A stretch of DNA of 64,000 nucleotides, taken from assembly GCF_003572205.1 (NCBI RefSeq), contig NZ_QXNY01000002.1, forward strand, positions 558,001 to 622,000, written 5' to 3'. A program made the position numbers and the translations under genes. Positions 18,729-30,921 of the stretch are shown here, piece by piece. The DNA comes from Algihabitans albus (GTDB lineage: Bacteria > Pseudomonadota > Alphaproteobacteria > Kiloniellales > DSM-21159). The stretch's first letter is position 1. Every line of letters begins with the position of its first letter. Under the pieces are notes generated by a model. The model worked only from the letters and a program-made list of their open reading frames with translations, was not told the origin of the DNA and did no database searches.

Positions 18729-18838
18729 CCAACCGCCTCGAGCACTACTGACCGGCTACCGAATATCGGGAGCGCCGGTAAACCAGCAACACCTCAGAGG
18801 CGGATTTGTGTAACGTTTTGTAACGCGTAGGATGAGCG

Positions 18839-20002
18839 TTAACGCCGCAGCACGACGAAGGATTCGTTCTCGAACCACAGGCCCTTGTGCCGCTGCAGAA
18901 CGTCCTGCGTCGCCGTCAGGTAGCGGCCGCTGGTGATCGCGTCGGTCAGCCGATGGTCCTCGATCTGCGCGACGTAGACGGCGGCGTTCCAGGCCGCGAG
19001 CAGGGTCGAGGTTCCGATCGAGGAGTCGAGTTCTCCCGTCGAGAGCTCGAGACCGTAGGTGAAGGTGACCTGCTCCGGCTGCTCTTCCGGCGCCGGTACG
19101 AGAAAGGCCTCGCCGAGATCCCGCGACAAGGCCGCAGTCAGGACCTCGCGCGGTGTTGCGAAGGGCGCCTCGTCCGGCCAGATCCCACGAACGATCTGAA
19201 GGCCGGGATCGCGCCCGGTGGACTGAACGACGACCAGGCGACCGGAGGGTGCGAGGGCGCGCGCGAGCGGCGCCAGGACGTTGCGGACCTTCCGCTCGGC
19301 GGAGAGGCGCGCGCGGAACGGTTGCGAGGCGATGATCAGGTCGTAGGGCAACTGCGCCGCCTGCGGCCGCGGGATGATGCCGTCGAGACCGAAGCGCTGG
19401 TCGGCCCGGTAGAGAACCAGCACGGCGGGAGCGACATAGGAGGGGTTGCCGGTCTCCGGACTCGTCCGCGTCGCCCAGGCACGCGAGACGAAGTCGGTCT
19501 GCGCCTGGATCTGGGCGTCCAGTTCATGCGCCGAGGTTCCGGTCAGCGGCACCTCGCGCCAGGCGATCCGGCCTTGGTCGTCGAGCTTTCGCGGCGTCAG
19601 CCACGGCGCCTCGCTGTAAAGCAGATTGGTGAAGACCAGGACCGTCTGCGGGTGCTCCATCAGGCGGTCGGCCATCTTCTGCAAGGCGAGGCGGACATCC
19701 TCGCCGCTGATCTCCTTGGCCACCACGCAGAAGGGCACACCGGGGTAGCGGTGATGCAGGGCGCGCTGCGCCATCGCCAGCACGGTGCCGTCGCCCGTAC
19801 CGGCATCGAACAGGCGCAGCGCCGGCGGGCGCGGCCTCAGGTAGGGCAGCTCCTGCGCGACACGCTCGGCCGTGCGCTGCTTCTCGTTGGTGGTCGTGAC
19901 GAACAGCAGGTACTTCTGCCGATTGTCGTAGAAGCGAAACTGCGGCGAGTCCGCTGGTGCGGCCTCGTCGAGCTTTCGCCGACCTCGAGTCTGCGTGACC
20001 AT
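18839..20002 (-). CDS. SAM-binding methyltransferase-like protein
   Basis: A 387-residue cytoplasmic protein. The ATG at 20002 is preceded by a strong AGGAGG ribosome site, which decides the start. LRLFDAGTGDGTVLAMA near residue 65 is a typical motif I, and the segment LPYDLIIASQPFRARLS resembles motif IV. A later segment, GRLVVVQSTGRDPG, fits a post-motif-IV strand. The substrate is unknown. It is divergent from the P-type ATPase gene, so the two share a promoter region of about 120 bases. Confidence 0.7.
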   Translation of the reverse strand: MVTQTRGRRKLDEAAPADSPQFRFYDNRQKYLLFVTTTNEKQRTAERVAQELPYLRPRPPALRLFDAGTGDGTVLAMAQRALHHRYPGVPFCVVAKEISGEDVRLALQKMADRLMEHPQTVLVFTNLLYSEAPWLTPRKLDDQGRIAWREVPLTGTSAHELDAQIQAQTDFVSRAWATRTSPETGNPSYVAPAVLVLYRADQRFGLDGIIPRPQAAQLPYDLIIASQPFRARLSAERKVRNVLAPLARALAPSGRLVVVQSTGRDPGLQIVRGIWPDEAPFATPREVLTAALSRDLGEAFLVPAPEEQPEQVTFTYGLELSTGELDSSIGTSTLLAAWNAAVYVAQIEDHRLTDAITSGRYLTATQDVLQRHKGLWFENESFVVLRR

Positions 20003-20120
20003 GCGTCGACCTCCTGCGGAGTCGGTTTCAGCATGACGGCGCCAGCGGGTTCCGCCGCTCCGGATGCGTCGCAGGCTGGCGACGAAACGACGTGATCCCG
20101 GCTTCCCCTTGACACACGTC

Positions 20121-23150
<3,030 letters not shown>

Positions 23151-23156
23151 TCCCCC

Positions 23157-24341
23157 ATGGCCGACGATTTCATCTTCACTTCGGGCTCCCTGACCCAAGG
23201 CCACCCGGACAAGCTCTGCGACAAGATCTCCGACGCCCTGGTCGACCATGTCCTGGCCGAGGACCCGCTGGCGCAGGTCAACGCGGAATGCGCGGTGGCG
23301 ACCGGAATCCTCTTTCTCGCCCTGCGCTTCGGAGGCTCGGCGAGTCCCGACGTCGCCGCCGTGGCGCGCGAGGCGATCCGCAAGGCCGGCTACACCCGGG
23401 GCGGCTTCCAGGCGCGCAGTTGTTCGATCATGACCTCCCTGGCCGAGGTCGAGCAGCCGGCGCCGCAAGACGAGCGCACCCTGGACCCGGCCGACTACGA
23501 CGAATTCCCGGCCCAGCATCAGGTCACGCTCTTCGGCTTCGCCTGCGACCAGACGCCCGAGTTCCTGCCGCTGCCGGTGGCGCTGGCCCATGCCATCGTG
23601 CGGCGGCTCGACAGCCTGCGCGGCGACGGGACCCTGCCTGGCCTCATGCCCGACGGCCAAAGCCAGGTCTCGGTCGAGTACCGCGAACGGCGCCCGGTCC
23701 GCGTCGCCACCGTGGCCCTGGTCAGCAGCGTCTGGCCGGAGGGCTACGGCGACCTGGCGGCGCTGCGGCGCGACCTGGAGGACCGGGTCGTCCGCCCCGT
23801 GCTGGCCGAGCAGGCGCCGGGCCTCGCCGGCGAGACCCAGGTCCTGGTCAACCCGCACGGCCGCCTGCGCCAGGGCGGGCCCGAGCTGCACGCCGGCCTG
23901 ACCGGCCGCAAGACGGCCATCGACACCTACGGCGAATACGCCCGCCATTCCGGCGCCGCCCTGTCGGGCAAGGACCCAGGCCGGATCGACCGGGCTGGCG
24001 CCTACGCCGCGCGGCAGGCCGCCCGCTGCGTCGTCGCCGCCGGGCTCGCCCGCGACTGCGAGGTCCAGCTGAGCTACGGCATCGGCCAGGCCCGCCCCAT
24101 CGGCCTGGACGTGGAGACCTTCGGCACCGGAACCCTGCCCGACGAGGAGATCAAACGGCGCCTGCTAGATGCCTTCGACTTCCGCCCCGCCGCGATCCTC
24201 GCCCGCCTAGGCCTGCGCCACCTGCCGCGCGAGCAGGGCCGGCCATTTTACGAGGCGCTGGCGACTTACGGGCAGATGGGGCGGGGGGATTTGGTGCTGC
24301 CGTGGGAGGAGGATGGGTTGGCGGGAGCGTTGAGGGATTAG
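23157..24341 (+). CDS. Divergent methionine adenosyltransferase (MetK homologue)
   Basis: A 394-residue MetK-fold protein: TSGSLTQGHPDKLCDKISD at the N-terminus, LTGRKTAIDTYG and the phosphate-binding SGKDPGRIDRAGAYAAR in the last third. It would make S-adenosylmethionine from Met and ATP. The canonical signature GAGDQGLMFGYA is here PAQHQVTLFGFA, with His121 in place of the methionine-contacting Asp, so activity or specificity may be altered. It is probably a second copy cotranscribed with the P-type ATPase rather than the housekeeping enzyme; a housekeeping metK is expected elsewhere. Confidence 0.85.
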   Translation: MADDFIFTSGSLTQGHPDKLCDKISDALVDHVLAEDPLAQVNAECAVATGILFLALRFGGSASPDVAAVAREAIRKAGYTRGGFQARSCSIMTSLAEVEQPAPQDERTLDPADYDEFPAQHQVTLFGFACDQTPEFLPLPVALAHAIVRRLDSLRGDGTLPGLMPDGQSQVSVEYRERRPVRVATVALVSSVWPEGYGDLAALRRDLEDRVVRPVLAEQAPGLAGETQVLVNPHGRLRQGGPELHAGLTGRKTAIDTYGEYARHSGAALSGKDPGRIDRAGAYAARQAARCVVAAGLARDCEVQLSYGIGQARPIGLDVETFGTGTLPDEEIKRRLLDAFDFRPAAILARLGLRHLPREQGRPFYEALATYGQMGRGDLVLPWEEDGLAGALRD

Positions 24342-24439
24342 GTGTGGGAGCCATGAGCCCGGCAGGTTGGACAACGACTCCGGCCCGCAGTCGGCCTGCG
24401 TCGAACATCAAACACGGCTGAGTGCGCCCGTTTCCTCCA

Positions 24440-24922
24440 ATGAGTGCTGAAATGGCAATACAAAAGAAACCCCTAACACGATCAGAACAGATGGCTCGGG
24501 TTCGTTCCAAGAACACGAAACCTGAGCTGCTAATCCGGCTTGGTCTCCACGCCCGGGGACGTCGATATCGTCTCCATCAGAAAAGTCTGCCTGGTACGCC
24601 TGATATCGTACTCAGAAGATTTGATGCAGTGATCGAAGTTAGAGGGTGTTTTTGGCATGGACATAAAGGCTGCGGTCGTCGCCCCAAGTCTCGTCAGGAG
24701 TTTTGGAATCCGAAGATTGACCGCAATCGCGAACGAGATGCTGGTAACGAGCGAGCCCTATTCGAGGCTGGCTGGCGTGTACTGATCGTCTGGGAGTGCT
24801 GCATGGTCGGAAAAGGCCGTTGGAGCACTGAAGACTTGCTCGACACCATAGAGGATTGGCTAGTATCAGGTCGGGAGTTTGGGGAGCTAGAGGGGCGGAT
24901 AGTTAGTCGAGAAAATTTGTAA
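24440..24922 (+). CDS. vsr: Very short patch repair endonuclease
   Basis: About 160 residues from the ATG at 24440 (ATG at 24452 and GTG at 24422 also in frame). Vsr features: RSEQMARVRSKNTKPEL at the start, GTPDIVLRRFDAVIEVRGCFWHGH with the catalytic Asp and zinc-region residues, and WNPKIDRNRERD. Vsr nicks next to T:G mismatches produced by deamination of 5-methylcytosine, protecting the sites of the neighbouring C5 methylase. The gene and its two followers are visibly AT-richer than their neighbours, as expected for a transferred restriction island. Confidence 0.93.
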   Translation: MSAEMAIQKKPLTRSEQMARVRSKNTKPELLIRLGLHARGRRYRLHQKSLPGTPDIVLRRFDAVIEVRGCFWHGHKGCGRRPKSRQEFWNPKIDRNRERDAGNERALFEAGWRVLIVWECCMVGKGRWSTEDLLDTIEDWLVSGREFGELEGRIVSRENL

Positions 24923-25063
24923 ACACTCGACATGCATCGCTGCATCCAAGACAGTTTGTGCAGGCTAGCTAGTTCGCTCTTGGCCAGATGTTTTCAATAT
25001 GTTCTTGATGCGTCATGTGGTCTTTGATTTAACTTGGCGAAGGTAATCGCAGGAGCGAGCAGC

Positions 25064-26281
25064 ATGTTAAGCAGGCTTCCCCTCAATCCCTTGGGGCGAA
25101 AATCGATAGAGCTCTTCGCTGGAGCCGGTGGCCTTGGTATTGGGCTGGCACAGGCTGGCTTCGTTCCTCAGATGGTCGTCGAACACGACAAATGGTGCTG
25201 CGATACGCTCCGCCATAATCATGAAATTCTGGGCAATGATGACCAGCCAAGTGGCAATTGCATTTGGCGTGTTTTCGAGACAGACGTTCGCCAAGTTGAC
25301 TTCAAACCATTGGCCGGAAAAATCGATCTAATTTCTGGTGGCCCGCCCTGTCAGCCCTTCAGTCTCGGTGGTCGTCACCGCGCATATGATGACGCCCGGG
25401 ATATGTTTCCGCAGGCTGTTCGTGCTGTCCGAGAAGCTAGACCTCGGGTGTTTGTATTCGAGAATGTAAAAGGTCTGACTCGAGCGTCTTTCCTAAGTTA
25501 CTTCGAATACGTGAAGCTTCAGATGGAGCACCCGGAGCTATTGGCGGATACAGATGAGGCATGGGAGGATCATTTAGGGCGTCTCGAACAACACCACACT
25601 TCAACGAAACGTCCTGGCTTGCATTATCAAGTGGTTACAAAGCTCTTGAACTCAGCAAACTATGGGGTTCCACAGAGGCGCGAGCGTGTGCTTTTCGTTG
25701 GGTTTCGCGACGACATCGATGCCAAATGGTCACTGGGCCCGGGTGAATACACACAGGATGCGCTTGTTTGGGATCAACTCTTTGGCGACTACTGGGACCG
25801 ACACCGAGTCAGAAAAAAAGACCGTGTTCTCGAAGGTCGTTCCTTACAGTTGTCCAAACGTGTTTCGAAAGATGAAAAGCCCGATAGCTTTCCATGGAAA
25901 ACCACGCGAGACGCGATTGGCGACCTTCCTGATCCGGAACGGACGCGATTCAGTGATTCAGTTTCCGACCACAGGTTTCAGCCAAACGCCAAGACTTACC
26001 CAGGACACACGGGAAGTTACCTCGACGAGCCTTCAAAGACGCTCAAGGCCGGAGTGCACGGTGTTCCTGGCGGCGAAAACATGCTCCGTCACGCGGATGG
26101 TTCGGTCCGCTACTTCACAGTCCGTGAGGGAGCTAGGGTCCAGACATTTCCCGACGGGTACAAGTTTCACGGCGCATGGAGCGAGTGCATGCGGCAACTT
26201 GGAAACGCCGTCCCAGCAGAACTGGCACGTGTTGTAGGCGAAAGCGTTGCTGAAAGGCTGAACGAAGCTGAGGCTGCGTAG
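25064..26281 (+). CDS. DNA (cytosine-5-)-methyltransferase
   Basis: 405 residues from the ATG at 25064, which follows an AGGAG ribosome site; a TTG 30 bases upstream is less likely. C5-methylase motifs in order: I IELFAGAGGLGIGL, IV GGPPCQPFSLGG with the catalytic Cys, VI FVFENVKG, VIII YGVPQRRERVLFVG, IX/X near RDAIGDLPD and QLGNAVPAELA. It modifies the recognition sites of the restriction enzyme encoded 2 bases downstream. By analogy with Eco29kI the site may be CCGCGG, which is inference. Confidence 0.95.
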   Translation: MLSRLPLNPLGRKSIELFAGAGGLGIGLAQAGFVPQMVVEHDKWCCDTLRHNHEILGNDDQPSGNCIWRVFETDVRQVDFKPLAGKIDLISGGPPCQPFSLGGRHRAYDDARDMFPQAVRAVREARPRVFVFENVKGLTRASFLSYFEYVKLQMEHPELLADTDEAWEDHLGRLEQHHTSTKRPGLHYQVVTKLLNSANYGVPQRRERVLFVGFRDDIDAKWSLGPGEYTQDALVWDQLFGDYWDRHRVRKKDRVLEGRSLQLSKRVSKDEKPDSFPWKTTRDAIGDLPDPERTRFSDSVSDHRFQPNAKTYPGHTGSYLDEPSKTLKAGVHGVPGGENMLRHADGSVRYFTVREGARVQTFPDGYKFHGAWSECMRQLGNAVPAELARVVGESVAERLNEAEAA

Positions 26282-26283
26282 CA

Positions 26284-27120
26284 ATGACGCGAAGACCCGA
26301 GCTTCAAAAAGCTGATGAGACCGCCGCCACCTTAGAGCAATTTGCTGAGTTGGTACGCGGGGTGGAGATGACACCCCCTTCCCGAAGAAAAGTACTGATA
26401 GCGATCTCAGAGATGAAAGACTCTCTGAGTGTTCTCGAGCGAAAAATTGATCCGATTAGATTGCCTGACGCGTTCTTCGACCCGTCCGAACCACGCCTGA
26501 TTGGGCATTTCGTTGCCTTAGCTCTGATTTCCCAAGAACGTTTTCCTTTAGGGTCAATAACATCTTTCTACGGGTCAGGCGTCTATGCGATCTACTACAA
26601 TGGCCCGTCAGATATCTACGCGCCGATTTCAAAGACAGAAACCCCAATTTACGTCGGAAAGGCTGATCCTCCAACAGGGGCTAAAACAATTATTGAGCAA
26701 GAAACCAAGCTATTCGGCCGCTTGAACGAACACCGCAAAAATATTGAGAAGGTCTCTGGAATCGAGTTGCAAGACTTCGAATGTCGCGCTTTGGCGGTAC
26801 AGAGCGGTTACCAAACTGCAGCGGAAAACCATTTAATTCGCCTTTTTTGGCCGATTTGGAACAACGAAACCAAGATTCTTTTCGGCATTGGCAAGCACGG
26901 TGATGCTGCTACGACACGCGCGAATAACAGGTCGCCCTGGGATACAGTGCACCCCGGAAGGGCTTGGGCCTTTGAGAATTCAGAAGGGAAGTCAGCTGAA
27001 GACATCCATGCGGAGGTTGCGGCGCATTTTCAGACAAAACCAATCTTCAGAACAATTGAAGATATCTTTGGCGCGTTCGTTGAAGGCATTCGAAGAGCCG
27101 ACCGTTTAACTGCGGATTAA
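26284..27120 (+). CDS. Eco29kI-family GIY-YIG restriction endonuclease
   Basis: 278 residues. GVYAIYYNG and PIYVGKA form the GIY-YIG core (about residues 98-126), followed by the catalytic-region Arg/His (LFGRLNEHRKNI) and the late Glu/Asn region of AENHLIRLFWPIWNNE. The layout matches the Eco29kI/NgoMIII group of type II enzymes, which cut CCGCGG. It is two bases after the methylase stop and forms a complete R-M pair with it. The exact specificity needs testing; the nuclease family is clear. Confidence 0.9.
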   Translation: MTRRPELQKADETAATLEQFAELVRGVEMTPPSRRKVLIAISEMKDSLSVLERKIDPIRLPDAFFDPSEPRLIGHFVALALISQERFPLGSITSFYGSGVYAIYYNGPSDIYAPISKTETPIYVGKADPPTGAKTIIEQETKLFGRLNEHRKNIEKVSGIELQDFECRALAVQSGYQTAAENHLIRLFWPIWNNETKILFGIGKHGDAATTRANNRSPWDTVHPGRAWAFENSEGKSAEDIHAEVAAHFQTKPIFRTIEDIFGAFVEGIRRADRLTAD

Positions 27121-27233
27121 GGCGATAACTCATAAAAAATGTTCGTTTTTTCTGTTTGAAATGCATTTCTATATTTTCGGCGAACGATCGCCTCCGGTCC
27201 GACTGGGCATTGGGATCAAAAAAAACCCTCGGC

Positions 27234-27689
27234 CTAGTCTTCGCTCCCAACTGGCTCAGCCTCCCCACTGACTAGGCGCAACCGCGCGATCTGCGCCGCC
27301 ATGAAGGCGAGGGTGGTGGCGGGACCGAGGATCTGGCCGCGGAGGAGTTGGGTCACGGCCAGCAAGAGGACCACCAGGACGACCAGCGTTCGCCAGTTGG
27401 GCTCCGCCGCCGGGCGCTGGCGGTGGGGCGTGAAGAGCTGGCCGCTGGGCGTCAGGAGGTTGTGGTCGCCGGCCCAGGCCAGCAGGGCCTCGCCGCTGCT
27501 GTCGTGCTTGATCAGGATGCCGGCGGTGCGGGCGTTGGTCTCCACCTCGCGCACCGCCGGCGCGGCGGCCAGCTTGCCGCCCAGCTCCGCGAAGAAGGCG
27601 AGGTCGCCGCGCCGCGCCGGCACCTTCAGGCGCAGGCGGCCCCTGGAGCTGTGGGCGACCGAGGCCTCGGGCGGGTGCGGCAGGGTCAC
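27234..27689 (-). CDS. HMA_2-domain small membrane protein
   Basis: 151 residues from the GTG at 27689, whose GTGA overlaps the stop of the DUF5132-like gene. SSRGRLRLKVPARRGD near the start resembles the N-terminus of the P-type ATPase (GFPGRLRLRVPG) and the protein encoded at 29585-29911 (HIPGRIRLKFG), the usual beginning of HMA_2 domains. A C-terminal membrane segment lies near 105-125 (LVVLVVLLLAVTQLL). It is probably an accessory subunit of the cation pump. Confidence 0.72.
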   Translation of the reverse strand: MTLPHPPEASVAHSSRGRLRLKVPARRGDLAFFAELGGKLAAAPAVREVETNARTAGILIKHDSSGEALLAWAGDHNLLTPSGQLFTPHRQRPAAEPNWRTLVVLVVLLLAVTQLLRGQILGPATTLAFMAAQIARLRLVSGEAEPVGSED

Positions 27690-28018
27690 CCCTGCCCTCC
27701 CGAGGGCTTGCCCTGGGGACCGGGTTCGGAAGCCGTGTCTGGCGCGGTAGCGCCGTTGGCCTGCGGCGCGGCGCGTTCGGCCATGATGTCGTGGCGCGCT
27801 TCGGCCACCACGTCCTCGGCGAACTCGCCGAACTCGGCCAGGCCCTCGCGCACCCTCAGGTAGGCCTCCAGGCCCGACCTGGCGGCCTTCTTCGCATAGG
27901 GCCGCGCGGCGCGGGCGGCCTGGGGGAAGACGCTGGGCGCCAGGACGGCCAAGCCGATGCCGACACCGACGCCGATGGCGAGCCCCAGGATCGTTGTCTT
28001 TCCCAGTTCTCCGGCCAT
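27686..28018 (-). CDS. DUF5132-like pump-associated membrane protein
   Basis: 110 residues. A glycine-rich membrane segment (ILGLAIGVGVGIGLAVLAP, residues about 9-27) is followed by an alanine-rich amphipathic helix (AARAARPYAKKAARSGLEAY; VVAEARHDI) and a polar tail. Proteins of this type occur beside HMA_2 proteins and P-type ATPases. The architecture also recalls mycobacterial PacL-type ATPase chaperones, but the terminal Asp/His metal motif is absent. It leads a two-gene operon with the HMA_2 protein and is divergent from the DUF445 gene. Confidence 0.65.
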   Translation of the reverse strand: MAGELGKTTILGLAIGVGVGIGLAVLAPSVFPQAARAARPYAKKAARSGLEAYLRVREGLAEFGEFAEDVVAEARHDIMAERAAPQANGATAPDTASEPGPQGKPSGGQG

Positions 28019-28169
28019 ATGGAAGCTGCCTCCTTTCGTCCGTCCCGCTCGCGCCTCGGATTCGAGCGGGAGTCACGCCCCAGGTGAAACCATGCCGCGA
28101 CCCCGGGACAGCGGGCCTTGATGCAGATCACGCCCCTTGGCCTGGACCGCGGCTAGCGTCGTAAGGAGC

Positions 28170-29531
28170 ATGGTGACCTCCGCGCCTCCACCCAAGCCGC
28201 CGCCCACGCCGCCGAACGCCCCCGCGCCGGACCGGGAGCCGGGCCGCGACCCGGACTCCGGGTCCGAAACGGCGCGCGGGAGCGACCCGCTGTTCCTGCC
28301 GGACACCCGCGCGGCGGAGCTGCGCCGCTACCGCTGGGTCGCCACGCTGCTGCTGGTGCTGATGGCCTGCGTCTTTCTGAGCACCAAGATGGTCGAGGAC
28401 CCTAGCTTCTGGATCCTGCTGATCCGGGCCGGCGCCGAGGCGGCGATGGTTGGCGGGCTGGCCGACTGGTTCGCCGTCACGGCGCTGTTCCGCCGGCCGC
28501 TGGGCCTGCCGATCCCCCATACGGCGGTGATCCCCGCCAACAAGGACCGGATCGGGGCCGGACTCGGCCTTTTCGTGGAGCGCAACTTCCTGGACCCGGA
28601 TCTGGTCACGGCGAAGCTGCGCAGCCTCGCGCCGGCGCGGCGTGTCGGAACCTGGCTGTCCGAAGCGGAGCAGGCGGAGAAGCTGGCCGGGCGGCTGGCC
28701 GCCTCGGTCCCGGCCCTGGTCGAGTCGCTCAGCGACCGGGAAGTGCGCAGCTTTCTCGCCCGCGCCCTGGACCGCCAGCTCGGCAGCATCGACCTGTCGG
28801 CCCTGCTCGGCCGCGGCCTGGACATCCTGAGGGAGTCCGACCGGCATCACGACCTCTTCGACCAGATCGTACGGGCGGCGCGGCAGTATCTGCTCGATCA
28901 CCAGGGGCGCATCTTCGAGGCGGTCGAGGACCGCTCGCGCTGGTGGGTGCCGCGCGGCATCGACCGGCGCATGGCCAAGGCCCTGATCGGCGGCGTCGCG
29001 GAGCTGCTGGAGGAACTGCTGCAGCGCGACCACCCGGTGCGCCGGCAGTTCGAGGCCAGTCTCGACCGCCTGACCCGGGACCTGCGCGAGGACCCCGCCC
29101 GGCGCGCCCAGGTGGCGGCGATCCAGGCCGAACTGCTGAGCAACCCGCGCACCCAGGCCTACCTGGGCGAAGTCTGGGGCGAGCTGCGCGCCATCCTGCT
29201 GCGCGACGCGGCGGCCGGCCGCGACTCCCTGCTTCTCAAGGCCCTGGCCGGCGCGCTGCAGTCGCTCGGCAAGGGCCTGCTCGCCGACAGCGAGATGCAG
29301 GCCCGGCTCGACCGCGGCATCGAGGACGCCACCAAGAGCTGGATCCTGCCCTGGCGTCACGAAATCGGGCATTTCATCGCCGAGGTGGTGAAGTCCTGGG
29401 ACGGGCGCACCGTCGCCGACCGGGTCGAGACCGCCGTGGGCCGCGACCTTCAATACATCCGCATCAACGGCACGCTGGTCGGCGGGCTCGTGGGGATCGC
29501 GATCTTCCTGCTGTCCTGGTACGTGCTGTAG
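28170..29531 (+). CDS. DUF445 family membrane protein
   Basis: About 453 residues. AAGGAG ends one base before the ATG at 28170, so the GTG at 28173 may be the true start. A Pro-rich cytoplasmic N-terminus is followed by a membrane helix near 55-75, the DUF445 hallmark GAEAAMVGGLADWFAVTALFRRP region, a long helical middle part and a C-terminal membrane helix (LVGGLVGIAIFLLSWYVL). The biochemical role of the family is not known. It is divergent from the HMA_2/DUF5132 pair. Confidence 0.85.
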   Translation: MVTSAPPPKPPPTPPNAPAPDREPGRDPDSGSETARGSDPLFLPDTRAAELRRYRWVATLLLVLMACVFLSTKMVEDPSFWILLIRAGAEAAMVGGLADWFAVTALFRRPLGLPIPHTAVIPANKDRIGAGLGLFVERNFLDPDLVTAKLRSLAPARRVGTWLSEAEQAEKLAGRLAASVPALVESLSDREVRSFLARALDRQLGSIDLSALLGRGLDILRESDRHHDLFDQIVRAARQYLLDHQGRIFEAVEDRSRWWVPRGIDRRMAKALIGGVAELLEELLQRDHPVRRQFEASLDRLTRDLREDPARRAQVAAIQAELLSNPRTQAYLGEVWGELRAILLRDAAAGRDSLLLKALAGALQSLGKGLLADSEMQARLDRGIEDATKSWILPWRHEIGHFIAEVVKSWDGRTVADRVETAVGRDLQYIRINGTLVGGLVGIAIFLLSWYVL

Positions 29532-29584
29532 CGCGAAGCGGTTCGTGCCCTATCGGGGGCGCCGGGCCGGGAGGCGCCGCGCCG

Positions 29585-29911
29585 TCAGCCGAAGGAGGTC
29601 TTGAGCTGCTCCACCACCTCGCGCGCGGCGACGTCATCGCGGCCGTAGAGACGGTCCCACCAGTCGGGCGGCAGCACCTCCGGATCGTAGGTGACGGTCA
29701 GGCTGCGGGCGAAGAGGTTGCTCTCGACATCGCGGATCCCGTCGATCGCCGAGATGACATCTTCGCCGCGCTCCGCGATCTCCGGCACCGCCGAGAGGAT
29801 CGAGAAACCGAACTTGAGGCGGATCCGGCCCGGGATATGGCTTGCCACCTCGATGTGCGGACGGGCCTTCAACAGGAGATCGAAGTCTTCGGGGGCAACG
29901 CGGCTGGGCAC
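29585..29911 (-). CDS. HMA_2-like small protein
   Basis: 108 residues with GTG as start. HIEVASHIPGRIRLKFGFSI near residue 20 is the third occurrence in this region of the (G)R-[LI]-R-L-[KR] strand typical of HMA_2 proteins. The following ferredoxin-like pattern (IDGIRDVESNLFARSLTVTYDP) fits a beta-alpha-beta domain, without a CxxC metal site. No membrane segment is seen. It converges on the DUF445 gene and probably belongs to the same functional group. Confidence 0.65.
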   Translation of the reverse strand: MPSRVAPEDFDLLLKARPHIEVASHIPGRIRLKFGFSILSAVPEIAERGEDVISAIDGIRDVESNLFARSLTVTYDPEVLPPDWWDRLYGRDDVAAREVVEQLKTSFG

Positions 29912-29981
29912 GATAGGGGACCTGATTCGCTGGGGCTGGGGAGCTGCAATCTAACCCCCGCCGCGCCGCCGCGAAAGCCGG

Positions 29982-30821
29982 TCAGGTGTAGCGCTTGCGG
30001 ATGAACTGGCTGCCGATGTCCAGGAGGGTGACGGTCAGGATGATGATCAGCATCACCGCCGCCGTCTCGCTGTAATAGAAGCCCCGGATGTACTCCCAGA
30101 GCACCTGGCCGATGCCGCCGGCGCCGACCAGCCCCAGCACGGTCGCCGAGCGCACGTTGGACTCGAAGCGGTAGAGCGAATAGCTGATCCAGAGCGGCAG
30201 GACCTGGGGGATCACGCCGAAGACGATCTCCTGCACCGGATGGGCGCCGGTCGCCCGGATGCCCTCCACCGGGCGCGGGTCGATGGCCTCCACCGCCTCG
30301 GAGAAGAGTTTCGCCAATACACCGGTGGTATGGACGAAAAGCGCCAGAACGCCGGCGAAGGGGCCGAGTCCCACCGCGACCACGAAGAGCATGGCGAAGA
30401 CCATCTCGTTGATCGCGCGGAAGGCGTCCATGACGCGGCGGACCGGATGGTAGACCCACCAGGGCACCAGGTTCTCGGAGGAGAGGATGCCGAGCGGAAC
30501 GCCGAAGATCACCGCGAGCAGCGTGCCCCAGATCGCGATCTGGACGGTGATCAGCATCTGATCGAGAAACAGCCGCCAATGGCGGAAGTCCGGCTCGGCG
30601 AAGGCGCCGGCGAACTCGGCCATGTTGTCGCCGTACTCGATCAGCGCGTAGGGGTTCATGTCGGAGCCGTTCCAGGCCCACCAGAGCACCGCGACGGCGA
30701 CACCCCAGATCAGCAGGGTGAGCAGAGACTTCTTGGGGTCGCGCTTGGGCAGCTCGACCTTCATCTCGTCCAGGCGTTGAGCGCCTGTAGTTGCGGTCTG
30801 CTGTCCGGCGATGCTCGACAT
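29982..30821 (-). CDS. phnE: Phosphonate ABC transporter permease
   Basis: 279 residues from the ATG at 30821; upstream in-frame sequence overlaps the phnD-phnE gap and is not membrane-like. About six membrane segments and the binding-protein-dependent permease EAA loop ([22 protein letters not shown]) that docks to PhnC. It is a single PhnE, third after phnC and phnD on the minus strand. It forms the inner-membrane channel for alkylphosphonates. Confidence 0.92.
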   Translation of the reverse strand: MSSIAGQQTATTGAQRLDEMKVELPKRDPKKSLLTLLIWGVAVAVLWWAWNGSDMNPYALIEYGDNMAEFAGAFAEPDFRHWRLFLDQMLITVQIAIWGTLLAVIFGVPLGILSSENLVPWWVYHPVRRVMDAFRAINEMVFAMLFVVAVGLGPFAGVLALFVHTTGVLAKLFSEAVEAIDPRPVEGIRATGAHPVQEIVFGVIPQVLPLWISYSLYRFESNVRSATVLGLVGAGGIGQVLWEYIRGFYYSETAAVMLIIILTVTLLDIGSQFIRKRYT

Positions 30822-30921
30822 CGCGTCCTCGCGGCTTCGAAAAGGGAGACGGAAAAATGCGGTTTGAAAAGAGACGGCGGCGTCCCTCCTGGACACCGCC
30901 GGTTCCTTACGGGTCGTCGCG

